Shown one piece after another: positions 1-5,965 of a stretch of 11,096 bases of DNA; positions within the stretch are counted from its first letter, which is position 1; the number at the start of each line of letters is the position of its first letter. A model generated the notes under the pieces. That model did not search any database. It was not told where the DNA came from and saw only the letters and a program-made list of their open reading frames with translations. The translations under genes and the position numbers were made by a program. Source of the DNA: Candidatus Microgenomates bacterium (lineage in GTDB: Bacteria > Patescibacteriota > Microgenomatia > UBA12405 > UBA6130). The stretch lies in NCBI GenBank assembly GCA_015485895.1, contig WFSR01000027.1:1-11096 (forward strand). The letters run 5' to 3'.

Positions 1-1389
1 CTTGCGGGATTGGGAGAGGATAGTCGTAAAGGCGGCATTTTCAATGAGGGGCGCCTCGTCAATAGCTAGAACGATGGGCTCTTGAAAAATATGAGCCTGA
101 GCCAGGAGAAAGATTTGTTGGATTAGGAGACCAGAAATAAGTTTGGTATTAATGTTGCCAAGTTGAAGACGGTTAAGGGAGAAGATTGTTAGTGGTTGTT
201 GGCCAATAGTTTGGGCCAGCGATCTTTCTGGGCGAGCCAACTGGGGCAGAAAATCAAGTTCTTCTAAGAGGGAGATAAGGGGAATGAACGTAGTTTCATA
301 GTAGGCGGTTTGGTATTTGATAAAGTCAGTGTCAAAGAAATGTTTTAGGGTGACATATGAAGAGGGCAAACTTTGGATGATTCTATTTTTGAATCCTTCG
401 TCGGTTAGTAGCTTTTTGATTTTAATGAGGGAGGCATTATTAGTTGCGTAGAGGGCAAAGAGAGTGTAGCGAAGAAGGCGGGCTAAGAAAGAATTGAATT
501 GGTCACCAAGGAGAGTTTTAAAGAGAAGAAAAGTTAACTCAGTAGCGGTGTTGGGGTTAGCGGTGGGAGCAAAGAGGGCGACCGAATTATGGAAAAAGTC
601 AATGAATGTAGAGCGTTGGGGGAAAAGCCGCTGGAGGGAAGCGGCTAGATTAACATGGGGATCAATCAAGATTATCCTAACAGGGAGCTCATTTTGCTGA
701 TTAAGGCGGCCTAGGATAAGTTGGATAAGTTTAGATTTCCCGGTGCCAGTTTGGCCGATAACTAGCGAATGTTTAGTCCAATCAACACTTCTAACGGGGA
801 GGTAAAGAGGGTTGAGATAGTGAGGGAAGAGGTCCACTTTAGCAATCGCTCGTTGAGAAGATGGAGCGAGAAGGGATTTGATCTTGCGCGGGTTGGTAAA
901 TTTAGGGAGAGTTTTGACATGAAAGGTGTGGTGTTGGGTAAAGTTTAGAGCAAGAAGATGGTAAGGGGGGCGGGAGCTAAGGTGGAGATAGCTTTGTCTT
1001 TGTTTATCAAAACTGGTGAAAGTAATCAGGGTTAAATATAAAGGGAAAGGGAAATGTAAACGCCTGATGGTAAGGCAGGAAAAGGCTTGTGCTTTTTTGA
1101 GCTGACGGTCGGCAATAAAGCTAAAAAGATTATCAGGCAGGGTAAACATTGGGCGAAGGCGAGAGGGGCGGCAGGAAGGCAAGACCGCCTTTTTAAAGAA
1201 GAGGTTGTGCTGGTTAGATAACAGAGGAGTAATATCCTGGGGGGTGGTCAAATAGAAAAAGAAGGTTTGGTTTTTGAGAATGATGGTTAGGGAAAAACTG
1301 GGCGCGAATGGCCTAATTTGGCTTTCTAGATCACGCCAGTCCGATGAGCGGAACTTCCTAATTTTGCTTAAAATTTGATAAGTTGTCAT
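1..1389 (-). CDS. VirD4/HerA-like (DUF87-type) P-loop ATPase, C-terminus cut by window edge
   Basis: An open minus-strand frame starts at ATG (1389-1387) and runs 463 codons without a stop to position 1, so the C-terminus is missing. Residues 1-200 are a poorly conserved N-terminal region. A Walker A motif, GQTGTGKS, lies at 212-219. An LIDPH motif at 241-245 resembles the DPHG motif after Walker A in VirD4/TraG/DUF87 ATPases, but here Val replaces Gly. A Walker B motif, IVLAIDEA, lies at 439-446 with Asp444 and Glu445, and the visible part ends in ILSQSRK, which matches the family's LSEARK segment. Family members couple ATP hydrolysis to DNA or protein translocation at the membrane; I see no transmembrane helix that clearly anchors this one. 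About 100 more residues are expected beyond the edge. It is divergent from a MerR-type regulator, with 19 bp between start codons. The ATPase class is secure; the substrate and biological role are unknown. Confidence 0.8.
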   Translation of the reverse strand, partial: MTTYQILSKIRKFRSSDWRDLESQIRPFAPSFSLTIILKNQTFFFYLTTPQDITPLLSNQHNLFFKKAVLPSCRPSRLRPMFTLPDNLFSFIADRQLKKAQAFSCLTIRRLHFPFPLYLTLITFTSFDKQRQSYLHLSSRPPYHLLALNFTQHHTFHVKTLPKFTNPRKIKSLLAPSSQRAIAKVDLFPHYLNPLYLPVRSVDWTKHSLVIGQTGTGKSKLIQLILGRLNQQNELPVRIILIDPHVNLAASLQRLFPQRSTFIDFFHNSVALFAPTANPNTATELTFLLFKTLLGDQFNSFLARLLRYTLFALYATNNASLIKIKKLLTDEGFKNRIIQSLPSSYVTLKHFFDTDFIKYQTAYYETTFIPLISLLEELDFLPQLARPERSLAQTIGQQPLTIFSLNRLQLGNINTKLISGLLIQQIFLLAQAHIFQEPIVLAIDEAPLIENAAFTTILSQSRK

Positions 1390-1403
1390 GGTGACGGTAT
1401 CAT
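1375..1403 (+). promoter_or_regulatory. Predicted promoter of the MerR-family gene
   Basis: A -35 box TTGATA (1375-1380) and a -10 box TATCAT (1398-1403) are separated by exactly 17 bp. The expected transcription start is about 1409-1411, on the ATG of the regulator gene, so the message would be leaderless or nearly so. No Shine-Dalgarno sequence precedes that ATG, which agrees. The -35 box lies inside the coding sequence of the divergent ATPase. Confidence 0.5.
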
Positions 1404-1429
1404 AAACTATGACCCAGCGTCAAAGTCAA
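1399..1429 (-). promoter_or_regulatory. Predicted MerR-type promoter of the divergent ATPase (19-bp spacer)
   Basis: On the minus strand a -35 box TTGACT (1429-1424) and a -10 box TATGAT (1404-1399) are 19 bp apart. A 19-20 bp spacer is characteristic of promoters activated by MerR-family proteins, which untwist the DNA to realign the two boxes. The expected start is about 3-4 nt before the ATPase ATG at 1389. The -10 box overlaps that of the plus-strand promoter, so the two promoters probably cannot be occupied together. Confidence 0.5.
1406..1426. promoter_or_regulatory. Candidate MerR-family operator (dyad)
   Basis: The 21-bp stretch reads ACT-A-TGAC-CCAGC-GTCA-A-AGT. It has two 8-nt arms with one mismatched pair around a 5-nt centre. 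The dyad centre (1416) is 2 bp from the middle of the 19-bp spacer of the ATPase promoter (1405-1423), where MerR proteins bind. It also covers the start codon and first codons of the regulator gene, which would give autoregulation. Part of the sequence is constrained by coding, so chance symmetry is possible. Confidence 0.45.
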
Positions 1430-2218
1430 GGCAAACTTTTATCTATCTCCGAGTTTGCTAAAGCCTCTTCAACCACACCACGGGCTTTGCGTCTTTGGCA
1501 AAAACACGGGTTGTTGAGGCCCTATCGTCAGGATAAGTGGACTCATTATCGCTACTATCATCTTGACCAGGTAGATCAGGTGCTGGCGATTAAGTGGTGG
1601 CAAGAGTTGGGGGTGAAATTAAAGGATATTCCTCTGCAAAGAAAACAAGAAAGCGAATTTAAAACAAGGATAGAAAAATTAGATCAGGAATTAGCTTTTC
1701 TTAGGGCTAAAAAACAATTTTTGCTTTCTTTGCATAAATTTTTAAAAAGAAAAAAGCCGGCTTTAAAAAAGGTGTGGATAGGTGACTGGCAATTGTTAAC
1801 TCACCGGATAAAAAGAGGCAGCTATGCTCGCATTAACGATTATGTCCAACAAACATGGCGGGTAGCCCGTCGTTGTGGAGCTACCTTTGCTCCGGTCGAG
1901 CTAACCTTTTACGAAACGCCCCGTTTTGATCCTCTAGTATCGGATTTAAAGATCGGCTTGATAATTAAAAAAGGGAAAATTGGCTGCCGTTTACCAGCTG
2001 GCTTTCAGGTAGAATATTATGCTCGCCGTCAAGCTTACGAGTTTGAGTTTTTGGGCCCTTATCGTTTCTTAACGATGTTCTTCCGCAAAATAGATTGGTA
2101 TTTTGTCAAGCACAATATTCCCGTCTATTTGCCGGTTTTTGAAATGTATATCCGGGGGCCATTTAATACGTCTATAGATTATAACTACCTGACCAAAATC
2201 TATTATCCTATTCCTTAA
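1409..2218 (+). CDS. MerR-family regulator with GyrI-like effector-binding domain (BmrR-like)
   Basis: This is a 269-residue DNA-binding regulator. Residues 10-30 form the MerR helix-turn-helix (SISEFAKASSTTPRALRLW). A wing region follows, including HYRYYHLDQVDQV at 46-58. The dimerisation helix spans about 75-115 and is rich in Lys, Glu and Leu. Residues 120-269 look like the GyrI/BmrR effector-binding fold, ending in an FEMYIRGP strand (244-251) and the terminal TKIYYPI typical of these domains. Glu245 may be the acidic pocket residue that binds cationic ligands in BmrR relatives; this is inferred from position only. There is no cysteine cluster of the metal-sensing MerR type, so a small organic ligand is more likely than a metal. 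The only plausible start is ATG 1409, which leaves nine residues before the first helix. The likely target is its own control region and the divergent ATPase gene. Confidence 0.85.
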   Translation: MTQRQSQGKLLSISEFAKASSTTPRALRLWQKHGLLRPYRQDKWTHYRYYHLDQVDQVLAIKWWQELGVKLKDIPLQRKQESEFKTRIEKLDQELAFLRAKKQFLLSLHKFLKRKKPALKKVWIGDWQLLTHRIKRGSYARINDYVQQTWRVARRCGATFAPVELTFYETPRFDPLVSDLKIGLIIKKGKIGCRLPAGFQVEYYARRQAYEFEFLGPYRFLTMFFRKIDWYFVKHNIPVYLPVFEMYIRGPFNTSIDYNYLTKIYYPIP

Positions 2219-2267
2219 ATTGTAACTGACTGGGCTTTTTAGCACTTCACCACATTTGTCGCTTAGT

Positions 2268-2287
2268 AGCAAGAATGCTTTCTTGCT
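2268..2287. repeat. Perfect 8-bp hairpin downstream of the MerR gene
   Basis: AGCAAGAA, a 4-nt loop TGCT, and TTCTTGCT form a perfect stem about 50 nt after the MerR stop codon. Neither strand has a T-run after the stem, so it does not qualify as an intrinsic terminator. It may protect the 3' end of the transcript or be a repeat remnant. Confidence 0.45.
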
Positions 2288-2340
2288 GTTGTCATATTGA
2301 ACTTACCTACCTGTTCCGATGCAATGTCGTGGTTTCAGGA

Positions 2341-2411
2341 TCTTCAGCTGGATGTTGTATCAATAATGGTGGTTGCCCTCCTGGCTGAAGATGCTGAGCT
2401 AAACTCAGCAT
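2341..2411. repeat. Compound palindromic (REP-like) element
   Basis: Two inverted repeats share a boundary. TCTTCAGC (2341-2348) pairs with GCTGAAGA (2384-2391). ATGCTGAG (2391-2398) pairs with CTCAGCAT (2404-2411) across the 5-nt loop CTAAA. The second hairpin, followed by GACGA, resembles the ATGCTGA...TCAGCATGA palindromes dispersed in many bacterial genomes. That resemblance is from memory; only one copy is visible here. Confidence 0.5.
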
Positions 2412-2420
2412 GACGAGGTA

Positions 2421-2439
2421 GATGGAACTAGGAACTAGG
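2421..2439 (+). repeat. Dispersed 19-bp repeat, copy 1
   Basis: GATGGAACTAGGAACTAGG is identical to 10730-10748, over 8 kb away in the other gene-free region. It contains an internal 7-bp tandem (GGAACTA twice). Both copies lie close to AAATCC-rich words, so they appear to belong to one intergenic repeat family. Confidence 0.7.
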
Positions 2440-2574
2440 TTGGAGAAGCTAGGTTAAACAAGCCCTAAATCCTAACGATCCAAATCCAGGCCTATCTGTG
2501 TAGGTAGGCAATACTAGCATGGCGAGATGCTAAATTCTGAGTTCTGAGCTCCAAGGTTCGAGGTCCAATTCGAT

Positions 2575-2603
2575 TTGACATTGGTGGGAGAGGGGGTTAT
2601 AAT
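2575..2603 (+). promoter_or_regulatory. Perfect-consensus sigma70 promoter of the rpoB operon
   Basis: TTGACA (2575-2580) and TATAAT (2598-2603) are separated by 17 bp, the exact consensus for the housekeeping sigma factor. Transcription should start near 2610, giving a leader of about 60-100 nt before rpoB depending on the start codon. It is the only strong promoter seen before rpoB and probably drives all four genes. Such a strong promoter suggests that output is limited by an operator or by attenuation. Confidence 0.88.
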
Positions 2604-2630
2604 CGGAACAAATTTGGCTTGATTATAACC
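2595..2630. promoter_or_regulatory. 36-bp dyad over the rpoB -10 box and start site (candidate operator)
   Basis: The arms GGTTATAATC (2595-2604) and GATTATAACC (2621-2630) are perfect 10-bp inverted copies. The central CAAATTTG (2609-2616) is a palindrome about the same axis (2612.5). Only the two 4-bp segments between (2605-2608 and 2617-2620) break the symmetry, so 28 of 36 positions are symmetric. The left arm contains the -10 box, and the axis falls at the predicted transcription start. The left arm would not be transcribed, so the symmetry should act in DNA, for example as a repressor site. The binding protein is unknown. Confidence 0.6.
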
Positions 2631-2633
2631 TAG

Positions 2634-2658
2634 CGGGGCGGTAGGTCGCCCCGTTTTT
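2634..2658 (+). terminator. Terminator-like hairpin in the rpoB leader (candidate attenuator)
   Basis: CGGGGCG (2634-2640), a 6-nt loop GTAGGT, and CGCCCCG (2647-2653) form a perfect 7-bp GC-rich stem followed directly by TTTTT (2654-2658). It sits about 25 nt after the predicted start site and before the rpoB start codon. It has the form of an intrinsic terminator, so some transcripts may stop here before rpoB. No competing antiterminator pairing is obvious. Confidence 0.6.
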
Positions 2659-2671
2659 GTGATTAAAAATT

Positions 2672-5600
2672 TTGGAAAAAGTTAGCGAAGAGACTAAATC
2701 TCCAAAAATAATGACGGGCCAACAAAAGCGGTCGTTTTTAGGCACGAAGCCTATTTTGCCAAAACCGGAGGCGCTGATTAATTTTCAACTGTCCTCGTGG
2801 CGGGAATTTGCTGAAAATGGCATCAAAGATCTTTTCCGTCAAGTGAGTCCAGTTGAAGATTATACCAACAAAAACTGGGCGCTCTTTTTTGATGATATTT
2901 TTTTCGATCTTCCCCGGATTACTCCCCGCCGAGCCCAGGAAAAGGGATTAACTTATACGGCTGCTTTACGTGCTAAGGTTCGCCTTTTGAATAAGAGGAC
3001 AAGCCAAGAAGTTAAAGAAACAGCTTTTCTTATGGATTTTCCCTGGATGACTAAGAATGGCACTTTTGTAATTGCCGGGATAGAAAGGGCGGTTAATAAC
3101 CAGTTGGTGCGTTCGCCGGGAGCTTATTTTGTCTCCGAAACTGATCCTGCCAGTCATCAAGATCTCTTCCGAGCGGAAATTCGTCCCCTTCACGGTTCTT
3201 GGCTAGAATTCCTGGTTGGGAGCCGGGGGGTGATTTATGCCCGGATTGACCGCCGCCGTAAATTCCCGGTCACGATTTTGCTAAAGGCAATTGGGTTGGG
3301 AGATGAAAAGGGTTTAATTAAAATTTTCGGCGAGGGGATTAAGCCTACTTTAGATCTTGATACCAGCCGAACTCAGGTAGAAGCTTGGTTGGAATTCTAT
3401 CGCCGTCTCCGTCCCGGTGAGCCATTGGTGGTTGAAAATGCCCGCAGCTTGCTAAAAACTTTGTTTTTCGATGGTCAAACATATAGCTTGGGACTTGTGG
3501 GCCGTTATAAGGTAAATAAGCGTCTGGGATTAAAATTTGATGAAAACAATCCTAAATATTGGGTTTTACAGCCAGAAGATATTAAAGCGACAATTAAATA
3601 CCTACTTGGGTTGGCTAGTGGCAAAGATTTGCAACTGGATGATATTGACCATCTTGCTAACCGCCGTCTCCGCCGGGTGGGTGAGATTCTAACCCAATCA
3701 ATTTTACGCCGGGCAATGTTGCGTTTTGAGCGAGTAATTCGAGAGCGGATGAGTCTCGTTAGCGTTAAAGAAAAGGTGCGCCCTTCGCAAATTATTAATG
3801 GCCAGCCGTTGATTAATGCCATTAACACCTTTTTTAAGACCAACCAGTTGTCGTCTATTCTAGACCAAACGAATCCCCTTTCTGAGCTTGATCTTTTGCG
3901 CAAGATAACAGTAACTGGCCCGGAAGGAATTACACGCGAGCGGGCAACTTTTTCTGTCCGTGATATTCATAGTTCGCAATATGGCCGCATTTGTCCGGTG
4001 CGCTCGCCAGAGGGAATGAATATCGGTTTGGTTACCTACCTGGCTCTATTTGCCAGGGTCAATAAATATGGTTTTTTGGAAACACCCTATCGGCGGGTTA
4101 AATTAGTTAAAGTGGGCAATAGAAAATTACCCAAGGTAACTTCTGAAGTGGTTTATCTGCAAGCTGATGATGAGATGAACTATTATATTACCTTAGCAGG
4201 AGCTCGGGATAAAAAAGGTTTTATCCGCGGCAGAATAGTGCCAGCACGTTATCAGGGGAAATTTTTGGAGGTTGAGGCGGAGAAAATACAATTAATAGAT
4301 TATTGTAGCCAGCAAATTTTGGGTTTGTCAGCATCGCTGATTCCCTTTATTGCCCACGATGAAGCAAATAGAGCCTTGATGGGGTCTAATATGCAATGTC
4401 AGGCGGTGCCGTTGATTCAGCCAGAAGCGCCGGTGGTAGGGACAGGGATGGAGGCAGTCGTTCCTCAGACGATGCGCCGGGTCATTACCGCCCGGGGAGA
4501 TGGGAAGGTAACTTATGTTGATGCTAATAAAATTGTGGTTAAACCGATCAAGCAGCAGGAATTATCCCAAGATGATAGCTTTAAAATTGAAAATGGTCAG
4601 CATGTTTATCGTCTTTTCCGCCATCATATTACCAGCCCTAATGGAACTTGCTATTCACAACAGCCACGGGTGATAGTTGGCGATCGGGTGAAGAAAGGCG
4701 ATCTTCTGGCCGATGGGCCAGCCACTGATAATGGTGAATTAGCATTGGGCCGTAACCTTTTGATTGCCTATGCCTGTATCGAGGGTTTGGGCTATGAAGA
4801 TGCTATTGTAATTTCTGATCGCTTGGTAAAGGATGATGTTTTAACTTCTATAAAGATTAATGAATATGAGGCTAAAGTTGTCGATACTAAATTGGGCCCG
4901 GAAGAATTAACCCGCGATATTCCGGGAGTGAGCGAAACTGATTTAGCGCGGTTGACAGAAGATGGTATTGTGATGATCGGCGCTAAAGTTGGGCCGAATG
5001 ATATTTTGGTTGGAAAAGTAGAGCCAAAAGGGCAAAAGGAATTGACAGCTGAAGAGAGGCTTTTGCGGGCCATTTTCGGCGAAAAGGCAAAGGAAATTCG
5101 CGACACCAGTTTGCGGGTTCCTAATGGTGAAGGAGGAATTGTTATCGGTGTTAATATTCTTGATCAGGCTAAAGGAGATGAATTAGAAGTTGGGGTAAAT
5201 AAAGTTGTGCGGGTAGCGGTAGCTCAATTGCGTAAAATTCAGGAAGGTGACAAAGTTGCCGGCCGGCACGGGAATAAAGGTGTCGTTGCCCGGGTGATGC
5301 CGGTTCAAGATATGCCCTATCTGGCCGATGGGACTCCGGTTGATATTTTAATTTCTCCACTTTCGGTTATTGCCAGGATGAATTTAGGGCAGCTTTTAGA
5401 GGCTCACCTAGGTTTAGCAGCTAAAAAGTTGGGTAAAAAATATGCTGTAGCCAGCTTTAATAAGTTGCCCGAAAGTGTTATTCGTGAGCTTTTGCAAAAA
5501 GCTGGTTATCCTGCTGATGGTCGGATAACTCTTTTTGACGGTAAAACTGGTCAACCGTTTGATCAAAAAGTTATGGTTGGTGTGGGTTATATTAATAAAC

Positions 5601-5965
5601 TTCATCATATGGTCGAGGATAAAATTCATGCCCGGTCAACGGGGCCTTATTCATTGGTGACGCAACAACCACTGGGCGGTAAAGCTCGGATGGGTGGCCA
5701 ACGTTTTGGCGAAATGGAAGTCTGGGCTTTGGAAGCGCATCGGGCGGCTTATACTTTGCAAGAGATGCTAACAATTAAATCAGATGACACCGCCGGCCGG
5801 ACCCAAGCTTTTCGCAATATCATCAAAGGTGAAGATACGCCGCACCCGACTTTACCGGAATCTTTCCGAGTTTTGGTTCGTGAATTAGCGGGCTTGGCAT
5901 TAGAGGTTTCGCCAGTGGGGGCAATTCGCCGGCGGCCAGAGGTAACAAAAACTAAAGATGAGTAA
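2672..5965 (+). CDS. rpoB: DNA-directed RNA polymerase subunit beta
   Basis: Catalytic beta subunit of RNA polymerase, 1097 aa against 1342 in E. coli; both large E. coli lineage insertions are absent. Recognisable parts are the QLVRSPG lobe motif (144-150), the rifampicin region (about 387-422), GSNMQCQAVP (Cys576 where E. coli has Arg), the active-site segment GDKVAGRHGNKG (859-870) with Lys861 and Lys869 matching E. coli Lys1065 and Lys1073, and the C-terminal clamp segment beginning MGGQRFGEMEVW at 1007. Rifampicin-pocket residues differ from E. coli: Ser395 (Gln513), Ile396 (Phe514), Leu408 (His526), Lys411 (Arg529), Thr413 (Ser531) and Thr415 (Leu533). The first start is TTG 2672 with no ribosome-binding site; ATG 2711 (codon 14) still leaves the conserved N-terminus intact and may be the true start. 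It overlaps rpoC by 8 nt. Confidence 0.98.
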   Translation: MEKVSEETKSPKIMTGQQKRSFLGTKPILPKPEALINFQLSSWREFAENGIKDLFRQVSPVEDYTNKNWALFFDDIFFDLPRITPRRAQEKGLTYTAALRAKVRLLNKRTSQEVKETAFLMDFPWMTKNGTFVIAGIERAVNNQLVRSPGAYFVSETDPASHQDLFRAEIRPLHGSWLEFLVGSRGVIYARIDRRRKFPVTILLKAIGLGDEKGLIKIFGEGIKPTLDLDTSRTQVEAWLEFYRRLRPGEPLVVENARSLLKTLFFDGQTYSLGLVGRYKVNKRLGLKFDENNPKYWVLQPEDIKATIKYLLGLASGKDLQLDDIDHLANRRLRRVGEILTQSILRRAMLRFERVIRERMSLVSVKEKVRPSQIINGQPLINAINTFFKTNQLSSILDQTNPLSELDLLRKITVTGPEGITRERATFSVRDIHSSQYGRICPVRSPEGMNIGLVTYLALFARVNKYGFLETPYRRVKLVKVGNRKLPKVTSEVVYLQADDEMNYYITLAGARDKKGFIRGRIVPARYQGKFLEVEAEKIQLIDYCSQQILGLSASLIPFIAHDEANRALMGSNMQCQAVPLIQPEAPVVGTGMEAVVPQTMRRVITARGDGKVTYVDANKIVVKPIKQQELSQDDSFKIENGQHVYRLFRHHITSPNGTCYSQQPRVIVGDRVKKGDLLADGPATDNGELALGRNLLIAYACIEGLGYEDAIVISDRLVKDDVLTSIKINEYEAKVVDTKLGPEELTRDIPGVSETDLARLTEDGIVMIGAKVGPNDILVGKVEPKGQKELTAEERLLRAIFGEKAKEIRDTSLRVPNGEGGIVIGVNILDQAKGDELEVGVNKVVRVAVAQLRKIQEGDKVAGRHGNKGVVARVMPVQDMPYLADGTPVDILISPLSVIARMNLGQLLEAHLGLAAKKLGKKYAVASFNKLPESVIRELLQKAGYPADGRITLFDGKTGQPFDQKVMVGVGYINKLHHMVEDKIHARSTGPYSLVTQQPLGGKARMGGQRFGEMEVWALEAHRAAYTLQEMLTIKSDDTAGRTQAFRNIIKGEDTPHPTLPESFRVLVRELAGLALEVSPVGAIRRRPEVTKTKDE

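Larger units (their letters stand above)
2219..2574. other. Gene-free intergenic stretch before the rpoB promoter
   Basis: No credible coding region is present on either strand. The stretch holds three palindromic structures (2268-2287, 2341-2391, 2391-2411), a copy of a 19-bp dispersed repeat (2421-2439), a weak 5-bp hairpin (2490-2494 with 2505-2509), and AAATCC-rich words (about 2464-2488) like those in the gene-free region after rpsG. No clear intrinsic terminator for the MerR gene was found. Confidence 0.6.

Noticed and set aside
494..700. A 68-codon plus-strand ORF
   Set aside because: It lies wholly opposite the Walker A region of the minus-strand ATPase, whose motifs prove the coding strand. 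The ORF shows no recognisable domain.
2268..2287. Hairpin as the MerR gene terminator
   Set aside because: The stem is good, but no T-run follows on either strand.
2621..2630. The right arm of the dyad as a minus-strand -10 box for a divergent promoter
   Set aside because: The matching -35 position (2645-2650, GGCGAC on the minus strand) shows no similarity to consensus, and no minus-strand gene follows.
4792..5106. A 104-codon minus-strand ORF inside rpoB, and similar antisense ORFs in rpoC
   Set aside because: They are shadows of strongly conserved coding sequence on the other strand and show no protein motif.
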